A DNA stretch of 64,000 bases from an uncultured Candidatus Pelagibacter sp. (GTDB lineage Bacteria; Pseudomonadota; Alphaproteobacteria; Pelagibacterales; Pelagibacteraceae). Below are positions 25,814 through 33,666 of the stretch, one piece after another. The notes beneath the pieces are model-generated. The model was given only the letters and a program-made list of their open reading frames with translations. It did no database searches and had not been told where the DNA came from. Position 1 is the first letter of the stretch. Every line of letters starts with the position of its first letter. Location: positions 169,128-233,127 of the forward strand of contig NZ_CALSOW010000001.1 in NCBI RefSeq assembly GCF_943788075.1, read 5' to 3'. The translations under genes and the position numbers were made by a program.

Positions 25814-26852
25814 ATGAATTATAAAAAATTAGGTAATACTGATCTTAATGTAAGCACAATTTGTCTCGGTACTATGACTTGGGGTGAGCAAAACACTCAA
25901 GAAGAGGGTTTTGAACAAATGGATTACGCTTTAGACCAAGGTGTTAATTTTTGGGATACCGCTGAACTATACGCTGTTCCTCCAAGAGAGGAAACTTATG
26001 GTCATACTGAAATCATAATTGGTAACTGGTTTCAAAAAATCAAAAAAGAGAGACAAGGTTATTTTGGCATCAAAAGTTGCTGGTCCCATGAGAGCTTATT
26101 TGAGAGGTGGTGGAAATAATTATGGTATAGATAAAATGACCGAAGCAGTTAATGACAGCTTAAAAAGATTACAAACAGATTATATTGATCTCTACCAACT
26201 ACACTGGCCTGAAAGAAATACAAATATGTTTGGTCGTCTTGGATATGAACATAAGGAAAATGGCGAATGGAATAAATTTGAAGATGTTCTTGGTAACCTT
26301 AAAAAGTTTGTAGATGAAGGAAAAATTAGAAAAATTGGTTTATCAAATGAAACACCATGGGGTGTTTCTAAATATTTAGAGCTATCTAAAGAAAAAGATT
26401 TGCCTAGAATGATGTCTATTCAAAATCCTTACAGCTTGTTAAATAGAACCTATGAAGTAGGATTGGCGGAAATGTCTATCAGGGATGAAATTGGTCTTTT
26501 AGCATATTCACCTTTAGCTAGTGGATATTTATCTGGAAAATATAGAAACAATCAATTGCCTAAAAATTCTAGGATTGAGAGAGATCCTAATTTTTGGACA
26601 AGATATGCAAAACCAAATACAGAAAAAGCAGTTGATGCTTATTATGAAATTGCTAAAAAGTATGGTCTCGATTTAGCTCAAATGTCTTTAAAATTTTTAG
26701 AAATTCAGCCTTTTGTTACCTCTGTTATTATTGGAGCAACCACCATGGAGCAGTTGAAAACAAATATAGAAAGTGTAAACATAAAATTATCTGATGATGT
26801 CATTAAAGAAATTAATAACGTTCAAACAATTTATCCAAATCCATGTCCATAA
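25814..26852 (+). pseudogene. tas: Aldo/keto reductase (Tas type), one frameshift
   Basis: Two overlapping frames make a complete 345-residue NADPH-dependent aldo-keto reductase very close to E. coli Tas. The first holds GLGTMTWGEQN-like ICLGTMTWGEQN and the Asp/Tyr of FWDTAELYAVPPR; the second has ILASKVAGP (catalytic Lys), LYQLHWPERNTN (catalytic His) and SNETPWGV, then SIQNPYSLLNR and GATTMEQLKTNIES. Removing a single C at 26033 restores GNWFKKSKKRDKVILASKV with exactly the Tas spacing. Tas can suppress tyrosine auxotrophy in E. coli; the natural substrate is unknown. Confidence 0.9.
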
Positions 26853-27356
26853 TTAAAAAAATTTTATTATTAGTATCAATATTTTTTGTTAGCTACTTCA
26901 GTCAGATCTCGGCTGAAGAGATAAAAAAAATTGGAAAATATAAAGACTGGGAAGCAATGGTTGTAACTGATACAAATGGCAAAGTATGCTTTGCTCAATC
27001 ATCTCCCATTTTACAAGCTCCAAAATCAAATAAGAGAGATGCAAAATTATTTATTGCTTTTAGGCCCACTGAAAAAATAATTGATGAAGTGAGTGTTACT
27101 GGAGGTTATGAATTTAATAAAAATAACTCAGTAGTTGCTCAATCAGGAAAGAATAAATTCAAATTTGATATCAAAGAACAAGGTTTTGCTTGGATCGACT
27201 GACACTAAGATAGAATTCAGAATGATTAAGAGAATGAAAAAAGGTTCTCGAATAATGATAACTGGATATAATCAAAAAGGATCTCAAACAATTGATCACT
27301 ATTCATTGCTAGGATTTACTAAAGCTTATAATTCTACAAAAAAAGCTTGTAGTTAA
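26843..27356 (+). pseudogene. IalB-like (invasion-associated locus B) secreted protein, one frameshift
   Basis: An exported protein of about 170 residues with a Sec signal (hydrophobic core, cleavage near ISAEE), KYKDWEAMVV, a cysteine in KVCFAQSSP, and the IalB-like ending YSLLGFTKAY. The first frame stops at 27202 after GFAWID; the second continues STDTKIEFRMIKRMKKGSR to the final C at 27356. The shift lies around 27185-27197 and corresponds to one extra base or two missing. Alphaproteobacterial IalB proteins are periplasmic, of unclear function. It overlaps the reductase gene by ten bases and precedes argG by six. Confidence 0.75.
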
Positions 27357-27362
27357 ATATAA

Positions 27363-28549
27363 ATGAAATCAAAAAAGAAATTGTTCTAGCCTATTCTGGG
27401 GGTCTTGATACTTCTATAATATTAAAATGGCTTCAGGAAAATTATGATGCAGAAGTAATTTGTTATACCGCAGATGTTGGACAAGAAATTGATAGAAAAA
27501 AAATTATAAATAACGCAAAAAAATTTGGTGTTAAAAATATTATAATAAAAGATTTAAAAGATACATTTGTTAAAGATTATGTTTATCCAATGATCAGAGG
27601 TCACGCAATTTATGAAGGTGTTTATTTATTGGGTACATCAATAGCAAGACCACTTATTGCAAAAGATCAAATTAGAGTTGCTAAAAAATTTAAAGCCTAT
27701 GCAGTTTCACATGGAGCAACTGGAAAAGGGAATGATCAAGTACGATTTGAATTGGGATATCATTACTTTGGACCAAATATAAAAATCATTGCGCCATGGA
27801 GAATTTGGAAATTAAAATCTAGAACAGATCTAATCAATTATGCCAAAAAACATGAAATATCTATTCCAAAAGATAAAAAAGGAGCCCCTCCTTTTTCAAT
27901 AGACGATAATTTATTTCATACTTCAACAGAAGGCAAAGTTTTAGAAAATCCAAAAAATTCAGCACCAGAATTTATTTTTCAAAGATCAGTATCACCAGAA
28001 AAAGCTCCTAATAAACCAAGCTTTGTAACTATCAATTTTAAAAATGGTGATCCATTTTCAATAAATGGAAAAAAACTAACTCCTGCAAAACTATTAGAAA
28101 AACTCAATCAGCTTGGAGGAAAAAATGGAATTGGAAGAGTTGATTTGGTTGAGAATAGATTTATTGGAATAAAATCTAGAGGGGTATACGAAACTCCAGG
28201 TGGTACATTGTTAATGTATGCACATAGGGCAATTGAGTCTGTTACTCTTGATAAAGAAACTATGCATAAAAAAGATCAGGTGATGCCAAGATATGCTGAG
28301 TTAATTTACAACGGTTATTGGTATTCAAAAGAAAGATTTAAGCTTCAAAAAATTGTAGATCTTAGAAAGAATAAAGTGAATGGATCAGTTAGACTTAAAC
28401 TTTATAAAGGAAATGTAATTATAGAGTCCAGACAAACAAAAAGTTCTGCATATTCAATGAAAAAAGTTTCATTTGAAGAAAATAAGACATTTAATAAATC
28501 AAATGTTGAAAGATTTATTAATTTTCATAAAAAAAAACTTCGTTCTTAA
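27363..28549 (+). pseudogene. argG: Argininosuccinate synthase, frameshift at codon 5
   Basis: ArgG joins citrulline and aspartate, using ATP, in arginine synthesis. The body is intact: the ATP loop AYSGGLDTSIILKW at the start, CYTADVGQEI, the SIARPLIAK and HGATGKGNDQVRFEL motifs, and full length (about 395 residues). The ATG at 27363 gives MKSK and then runs out of frame to a stop, while the real frame has no usable start before it. Adding one A to the run 27371-27376 restores MKSKKEIVLAYSGG. An indel error in the assembly is the simplest explanation for an enzyme normally essential for arginine synthesis. Confidence 0.93.
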
Positions 28550-28553
28550 ATCG

Positions 28554-29171
28554 ATGAAAATAAATGTTTTTGCAGACACTATTTGTGGATGGTGTTTCAT
28601 TGGGCACAGAAATTTGAGTACAGCCTTAAAAAAATTTCCAGAAGTAAAGTTTGATATCAAACATACTCCATTTCAACTAAACCCAGATATGCCAACTGAG
28701 GGAATTTCTAGAGATAAATATTTAGAAATAAAATTTGGTGGGAAAAATTATGCTGCACCTATGTATAAAAATATGAGATTAAAAGGAAATGAGTCAGGCA
28801 TTAATTTTAATTTAGATAAAATTAAAAAAACTCCAAATACTGTACTTTCCCATTTGTTAATTATTTTAAGTGAACAATTCAATTTACAGAATGAAGTTAA
28901 AGAAAAAATATATCAGTCATATTTTATTGATGAACTCGATATTGGAGATATCAATATTTTAGTTGATATTGCTAAGGAATATAATATTGCAGAAAATATT
29001 TTCCAAGATTTCATTAATGAAAAAAATATTGAACTTATAAATTCAAAACTATCTATAGCTAGGGAGAAAAATATCAGTGGCGTTCCTTTTTTTGAGATAG
29101 GAAAAGATTTTATTTCAGGTGCTCAAAGCTCAATTCAATTAGAAAACGTTATTAAAGCAAATTTAAACTAA
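28554..29171 (+). CDS. DsbA-family oxidoreductase (FrnE-like)
   Basis: A 205-residue thioredoxin-fold protein of the FrnE/2-hydroxychromene-2-carboxylate isomerase-like group. The start MKINVFADTICGWCFIGHRN holds the CxxC pair as CGWC where most FrnE proteins have CPWC. Later parts include TPFQLNPDMP and the cis-proline loop ISGVPFFEIG, and the conserved SGAQ near the end. I start at the ATG at 28554, four bases after the argG stop, because the longer frame overlaps argG for 77 bases. Cytoplasmic; partners unknown. Confidence 0.88.
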   Translation: MKINVFADTICGWCFIGHRNLSTALKKFPEVKFDIKHTPFQLNPDMPTEGISRDKYLEIKFGGKNYAAPMYKNMRLKGNESGINFNLDKIKKTPNTVLSHLLIILSEQFNLQNEVKEKIYQSYFIDELDIGDINILVDIAKEYNIAENIFQDFINEKNIELINSKLSIAREKNISGVPFFEIGKDFISGAQSSIQLENVIKANLN

Positions 29172-29193
29172 TATTTAGGACAATTTAACAATT

Positions 29194-29217
29194 GTTATAA
29201 TTTTAAAAAATTATAAC
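29194..29217. terminator. AT-only perfect hairpin after the FrnE-like gene
   Basis: GTTATAATTTT and AAAATTATAAC form a perfect 11-pair stem with a two-base loop, 23 bases after the stop codon, and TTAGTTTT follows. It has only two G-C pairs. It may be a weak terminator or just the upstream boundary of the next gene pair, which starts at 29226. Confidence 0.35.
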
Positions 29218-29225
29218 TTAGTTTT

Positions 29226-29684
29226 ATGGAATCACTAAAAAACTGGATGGTAGATGCAGCAAATATCTTGTTTGATGACAGTAAAAATGATCTAAGATCT
29301 TTGCCAAGATCTGTAAGATTGCAAATTTTATTAGTTTTAAGTTTTATTTGGACAACAGTTTTTAGCTTATATATTTTTTCTTATACAACTTTTGCATTTG
29401 GTTGGGCGGGGCTTTATATTGCACATATTGGTTTAATATTTGCAGTATACATGACCTTTAAACATTTTCATAAAGCAGAAGAAAAATCTAGCAGCGTTTT
29501 TAAAACCAAAAACTTTGACCCTTTTAAAATAATGGTAATTGTTTTTGTCGTAGTATTCATTTTTGTATTTTCGAAAGGAATTGAAGTTTTAACTAGCCCT
29601 AATCCTAGCTCTTATTCTATTCCTTATGATGGACCGTCTAAATCGGTATTTGAAAAATGGCTCCCATTTAGTAAAGATAAATAA
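29226..29684 (+). CDS. Hypothetical membrane protein with three predicted helices
   Basis: A 152-residue protein that I do not recognise. The N-terminal 30 residues are amphipathic and charged (DDSKNDLRSLPRSVR), followed by helices at about 33-54, 60-80 and 101-122 and a Pro/Ser-rich C-terminal tail. It shares a base with the start of the psiE-like gene, so the two are translationally coupled and may work together in the inner membrane. Confidence 0.75.
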   Translation: MESLKNWMVDAANILFDDSKNDLRSLPRSVRLQILLVLSFIWTTVFSLYIFSYTTFAFGWAGLYIAHIGLIFAVYMTFKHFHKAEEKSSSVFKTKNFDPFKIMVIVFVVVFIFVFSKGIEVLTSPNPSSYSIPYDGPSKSVFEKWLPFSKDK

Positions 29685-30064
29685 TGGAAAAAATAGCAAA
29701 AAATTTACAACTTGCATTAATGTGTATTATTTTAATTAGCACAGTAATTGCTGTCGGTATGGAAATAAAGAATATGTTTCTTAACCAGTCAGTAACATTA
29801 GCTGATTTGCTTTTAATGTTTTTATATTTAGAAGTACTGGCAATGGTAAGAGTATTTTGGGATCAACAGTCAATCAGCATAACTCTACCACTATTAATTG
29901 CCATCACGGCCCTTGCTAGATTTATAATACTGCAAGGAAAAGAAATGGACCCAACAGCATTAGTTTATGAGGCTGTTGCAATAGTTCTTATTGCGGCTGC
30001 AATTGTGATTCTAAGATTAAGGCACAGTGATAAATTGGGTCTAAAAAGAAAAAAATCCAAATAA
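29684..30064 (+). CDS. psiE: PsiE-like phosphate-starvation-inducible membrane protein
   Basis: A 126-residue protein with four predicted helices and the PsiE family pattern: LLLMFLYLEVLAMVRVFW in the middle, ITALARFIILQGKEMDP and a basic end (LRLRHSDKLGLKRKKSK). In E. coli psiE responds to phosphate starvation and its molecular role is unknown. I see no pho box here. It overlaps the upstream membrane-protein gene and precedes the photolyase-like gene by six bases. Confidence 0.82.
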   Translation: MEKIAKNLQLALMCIILISTVIAVGMEIKNMFLNQSVTLADLLLMFLYLEVLAMVRVFWDQQSISITLPLLIAITALARFIILQGKEMDPTALVYEAVAIVLIAAAIVILRLRHSDKLGLKRKKSK

Positions 30065-30070
30065 TTTAGT

Positions 30071-31213
30071 ATGATGTTTGAGGCCTCAAGGGCTAAGGCC
30101 GTTGATAAATTAAATAATTTTGTAGAAAAAAATTTAACTGATTATTCTAAGCTAAGAAATTTTGATTTAGGACCCAGCAATAGATCAAACATTTCCTGTC
30201 TATCTCCATACATATCACACGGAGCAATAAATGAATTAGAAGTAATTGATAAATCTCTTAAAAAATTTTCATTTGCAAAAAATGAAAAATTTATTCAGGA
30301 AGTATTGTGGCGAACTTATTGGAAAGGTTGGCTAGAGTTAAGACCAAATGTTTGGTCAGATTATTTGATGGAATTAAATACTCTTAGAAATGAATTTAAA
30401 AGTAATCAAAATTATCTAAATGCAATTGAAGGGAAAACTGATTTAGAATGCTTTAATCAGTGGGTGAATGAGCTAAAGGAAAATAATTATCTTCATAACC
30501 ATACAAGAATGTGGTTTGCAAGCATCTGGATATTTACTCTAGAATTACCATGGCAACTGGGAGCTGAGTTTTTTTTACAACATCTTTACGATGGAGACGC
30601 TGCATCAAATACTCTTGGTTGGAGATGGGTAGCAGGCATTCAAACTCAAGGCAAACATTATCTGGCAAGTGAATGGAATATAAATAAATTTACTAACAAT
30701 AGATTTAAAAACATAAAACTTAATGAAAATGCCAGACCAATATTTAGTGATAAAACTTATCCAATAAATAAAAAAGAATTTTTAAATTCTGAAATTTTAG
30801 AGGATCAAACTTTATTAGTATTTGAGAATAATATGACTTTTGAATTTTCTGATTTTAAAGAAAATAAATTTAAAAAAATTTTGTTAGTTTTAAATGATAC
30901 AAATAGAGCCATTAAATTAAGTGAACAAGTATTGAAATTTAAAGCTAATTTATTAAAAGATCAAAAAACAAGATTAAATGAAAAATCAATTAATTGTGCA
31001 ATTATTAACGTTGATGATTTAAAGAATATTACTGAAAAAGCTTATGCCCTTTATCCAACTGTTGGTGAAAATTTAGACTTTATTCAGAACAATAATTTAA
31101 AAAATATCAAATTTTTGTATAGAAAGTTAGATCAATTTTCTTGGCAATATTGCAATAAAGGCTTTTTTAATTTTAAAAATTATATTCCAAAAATTATTGC
31201 TAAATTTAATTAG
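30071..31213 (+). CDS. FAD-binding photolyase/cryptochrome-like protein without the N-terminal antenna domain
   Basis: A 380-residue protein beginning directly with the FAD-binding half of a photolyase: LSPYISHGAINE, EVLWRTYWKGWLELRP, the FAD-binding NHTRMWFASIWIF and LYDGDAASNTLGWRWVAG (up to about residue 220). The alpha/beta domain that usually precedes this is missing. Instead a C-terminal stretch (about 245-380) with alternating strands and helices (TLLVFENN, KILLVLNDTNRAI, INCAIINVDDL, IKFLYRKLDQ) looks like a Rossmann-type domain. Repair activity is uncertain. Its stop overlaps the convergent marC stop by four bases. Confidence 0.85.
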   Translation: MMFEASRAKAVDKLNNFVEKNLTDYSKLRNFDLGPSNRSNISCLSPYISHGAINELEVIDKSLKKFSFAKNEKFIQEVLWRTYWKGWLELRPNVWSDYLMELNTLRNEFKSNQNYLNAIEGKTDLECFNQWVNELKENNYLHNHTRMWFASIWIFTLELPWQLGAEFFLQHLYDGDAASNTLGWRWVAGIQTQGKHYLASEWNINKFTNNRFKNIKLNENARPIFSDKTYPINKKEFLNSEILEDQTLLVFENNMTFEFSDFKENKFKKILLVLNDTNRAIKLSEQVLKFKANLLKDQKTRLNEKSINCAIINVDDLKNITEKAYALYPTVGENLDFIQNNNLKNIKFLYRKLDQFSWQYCNKGFFNFKNYIPKIIAKFN

Positions 31214-31818
31214 GCTAAAAAGGTTTTAATACCATCCAAAATATACTGCACACTTAATCCAACAAGAATAATAGCTACCACTCTTGAGATAACACCAATT
31301 ATTTTTTTATTTATTAATTTAGAAAATTTTGAAGCTATAAAAAAAATTACAAAAGTTAATAATAATACAATTACTAATGACAACATTCCTGCTGTTTGAT
31401 TTGTAAAATTAGTTCCAATATCTGAAACAGAAACAATTACCGAAGTTATGGCTGCCGGTCCTGCAATAATAGGTGTTGCTAAAGGAAAAACGCTCACGTT
31501 ATCAGAATTAAGATCTATGTCTTCTCCTTTTCTTTGCTGACGCTTGTCAAATAACATTTCTATTGCAATTATTAGCAAAATAATCCCTCCTCCTATTGTA
31601 AAAGCTGGGTAAGAAATATGTAGGTAACTTAACAATGAGCTTCCAAGTAATGCAAAAAACAACAATATAATAGTTGCAATTATAGTTGCGCTAAATGCAA
31701 CTTTAATTTTTTGTTTTGCCTCCATGTGTTGAGTTATACTTAAAAATAATGGAGTATTTCCTAAAGGGTCAATTACTATAAAATATAGAAAGAAAGTTTG
31801 AATAAATATCTCAGACAT
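31210..31818 (-). CDS. MarC family integral membrane protein
   Basis: A 202-residue inner-membrane protein with six helices and the MarC signature FFLYFIVIDPLGNTPLFLSIT near the N-terminus, plus PLATPIIAGPAAITSVIV in the middle. Function is unknown; the name is historical and does not imply drug resistance. Last gene of the minus-strand run that begins with the photolyase at 35.1 kb, although a 40-base gap precedes it. Confidence 0.92.
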   Translation of the reverse strand: MSEIFIQTFFLYFIVIDPLGNTPLFLSITQHMEAKQKIKVAFSATIIATIILLFFALLGSSLLSYLHISYPAFTIGGGIILLIIAIEMLFDKRQQRKGEDIDLNSDNVSVFPLATPIIAGPAAITSVIVSVSDIGTNFTNQTAGMLSLVIVLLLTFVIFFIASKFSKLINKKIIGVISRVVAIILVGLSVQYILDGIKTFLA

Positions 31819-31858
31819 CGGGTTTATCTATCTCTTTAAAAAGATTTTACAATTTAAA

Positions 31859-32080
31859 TTAAAACCAACGTATCATTCCAATAATACCAGCTGTTGCATA
31901 AAAAAATTGCAACAAAAATATTCCTTTATGGTCTCCTCTGTAAGCCCAAATTCCAATTAAAATCGCAGATAATAGTAATAAGCAGAAGCCAAGAAATTCT
32001 ATTCCAATATTTAATGCAACAAATAATGAGTATAAAATTGCTGTAACAACCCCAGCCCATTCAAAAAATTTATTATTCAT
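31859..32080 (-). CDS. Small hypothetical membrane protein
   Basis: A 73-residue protein with two or three hydrophobic helices (about residues 9-28, 29-47 and 53-70), ending GIIGMIRWF. It resembles the small nicotinamide-mononucleotide-transporter-like or DUF-type proteins of AT-rich marine bacteria, but I cannot name it. It shares one base with the stop of the glutamine amidotransferase gene, suggesting coupled translation. Confidence 0.65.
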   Translation of the reverse strand: MNNKFFEWAGVVTAILYSLFVALNIGIEFLGFCLLLLSAILIGIWAYRGDHKGIFLLQFFYATAGIIGMIRWF

Positions 32081-32796
32081 TATATTTTTTTAAAATTTTC
32101 ATAAAGAATTTTGGAATAATTATTCATATCAACCATATTATCTTTTGCAGCATTATCAAATTTTTCTAAAGCACCATCACCTAATTGATCTTCAAGAGCT
32201 TTTTTATATTCTGGAACACGTCCCCACTCATTGACTGTAGTATCTTTAATTTCTATATGAAATTGAATTCCGTAAGCATGATTTTGATATTTAAAAATTT
32301 GGTATTTGGTTATAGGTGATGATGCTAATAAAGTTATGTCTTTATTATAGTCTATACCTTGAACTTCATAAGAATGCCATTGTAAGCTTTTAACTTTTTC
32401 TGGAAATTCAGAAAATAATTTATCTTGATCTTTTTCTTTTGAAAAATTGATATCCATAATACCAATTTCTGCTGGATTTGATTTAACCACTTTACCACCC
32501 ACTACTTCGCCTAACAACTGGCAACCAAGACAAAATCCTAAATAAGGTTTTTTTAAGTTGATAACAAATTCTTTAATTGCTTTTTTTTCTTCAATTAACC
32601 AAGGATATTCTTTTACCATATAGGTATCCATTGGACCACCCATACAAAACATTCCATCAAATTTACTTAGATCTTTTGGAATTTTTTCACCTTCATCTAG
32701 CTCTATGGTGGTTAATTTTAAACCATCAGCTAACATTAAATCTTTTATATAACCTGGGTCTTCAATTTTTATGTGTTGCAAAACTATTATATTCAT
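32080..32796 (-). CDS. Class I glutamine amidotransferase (GMP synthase-like)
   Basis: A 238-residue stand-alone glutaminase-type protein. The nucleophile elbow is GFCLGCQLLGEVVGG (cysteine at about residue 93), and His and Glu of the triad are in YGIQFHIEI. An oxyanion Gly pattern FCMGGPMDTY precedes. There is no synthase domain, and the ammonia acceptor is unknown; such proteins include gamma-glutamyl-amine hydrolases. Lies within the minus-strand photolyase cluster, three bases after the DedA-like gene. Confidence 0.88.
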   Translation of the reverse strand: MNIIVLQHIKIEDPGYIKDLMLADGLKLTTIELDEGEKIPKDLSKFDGMFCMGGPMDTYMVKEYPWLIEEKKAIKEFVINLKKPYLGFCLGCQLLGEVVGGKVVKSNPAEIGIMDINFSKEKDQDKLFSEFPEKVKSLQWHSYEVQGIDYNKDITLLASSPITKYQIFKYQNHAYGIQFHIEIKDTTVNEWGRVPEYKKALEDQLGDGALEKFDNAAKDNMVDMNNYSKILYENFKKI

Positions 32797-32799
32797 TTC

Positions 32800-33216
32800 T
32801 TAACCAATCAAATAGAAAATAACAAGGTACCTACTTACTTTTCCAATAGCTACTAAAATAATAAAATCCAAAAATCTAATCCTCAATAAACCTGCAACTA
32901 AAGTTAGTGGATCACCTAAAATAGGCACCCAAGCAAATAATAATGACCATTTACCAAACTTGGTAAACCATTTTGATGACCTTTCTATTTTTGCTTCCTT
33001 GAATGGAAACCATTTTTTTGAAGTAAGATTTCTTGAATAAAATCCTAAAGCCCAGTTAATTACAGATCCCAGAACATTCCCAAAACTAGCAACGATTAGC
33101 AAAAATGAATTTTCATAATTTGATGTGGCCATTAACCCTGCTAATGTAAGCTCAGATGAAAATGGTAAAATGGTTGCAGCTAATAAAGATACAATAAATA
33201 AAGATAAGTAAATCAC
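32800..33216 (-). CDS. YqaA/DedA-like small membrane protein
   Basis: A 138-residue protein of the short YqaA branch of the DedA/SNARE-associated family. Landmarks are [28 protein letters not shown] and [17 protein letters not shown], with helices on both sides. DedA proteins flip undecaprenyl phosphate or phospholipids; the role of the YqaA branch is unclear. The start is GTG, and its first bases form GTGA with the DUF2256 stop, indicating coupled translation. Confidence 0.88.
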   Translation of the reverse strand: MIYLSLFIVSLLAATILPFSSELTLAGLMATSNYENSFLLIVASFGNVLGSVINWALGFYSRNLTSKKWFPFKEAKIERSSKWFTKFGKWSLLFAWVPILGDPLTLVAGLLRIRFLDFIILVAIGKVSRYLVIFYLIG

Positions 33217-33335
33217 TTAGAACACTTCTTCGAACAATACTTTACCCTTTCCCAATTTAGCTTCCATTTTTTACGCCAAACGAATGGTCTTTTACAAACA
33301 GGACAGATTTTTGAAGGTAGATTTTCTTTTTTCAA
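33213..33335 (-). CDS. DUF2256 small zinc-ribbon-like protein
   Basis: A 40-residue gene that short-ORF filters miss. From a TTG at 33335 it reads [24 protein letters not shown] in two parts, then [13 protein letters not shown]. The CPVC and C-x3-C pairs should bind one zinc, and the W-R-K-K-W core is the hallmark of DUF2256. It starts one base after the upstream stop (TAA-A-TTG) and ends GTGA inside the next start, so it is locked into the operon. As I recall, DUF2256 genes frequently sit beside photolyase-family genes, as here. Function unknown. Confidence 0.85.
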   Translation of the reverse strand: MKKENLPSKICPVCKRPFVWRKKWKLNWERVKYCSKKCSK

Positions 33336-33336
33336 T

Positions 33337-33666
33337 TTAAATTTCTTTAAAATTTTCTTTCCATTTTTTTATTGCATCATCCCAATTTGGTATAATCTTA
33401 TCCTCATACCCATGAACAGAACCGGTTCCAATATATCTAAAATTCTTCATTGCTAATGCGTGATGCTTGCCTTTTAAATAATCTATCATTTTACTCTTAT
33501 TCTCCCAAGCTGTTAGAGTGTGATGATATCCGTTAATCTTTTTTGCTTCACAAAAAAAATTTCCATTTGCTTTTTTTGCTGCAGTGAAACTTGGCATCGA
33601 ATACCTCATAAATTTCAACATACCAAAAAAACCTCTTACTTTGATGCCTGTAATAGAAATATACAT
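33337..33666 (-). CDS. Small dimeric alpha/beta-barrel (antibiotic-monooxygenase-like) protein
   Basis: A 109-residue protein resembling the ABM/DUF3291 superfamily: a beta strand start ([10 protein letters not shown]), the [41 protein letters not shown] segment typed as strand-turn-strand-helix with a His pair and W, and HHALAMKNF. These folds include haem-degrading and quinone-forming enzymes, but no active site is certain. Its start ATG overlaps the photolyase stop, so it is made with the photolyase. Confidence 0.6.
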   Translation of the reverse strand: MYISITGIKVRGFFGMLKFMRYSMPSFTAAKKANGNFFCEAKKINGYHHTLTAWENKSKMIDYLKGKHHALAMKNFRYIGTGSVHGYEDKIIPNWDDAIKKWKENFKEI

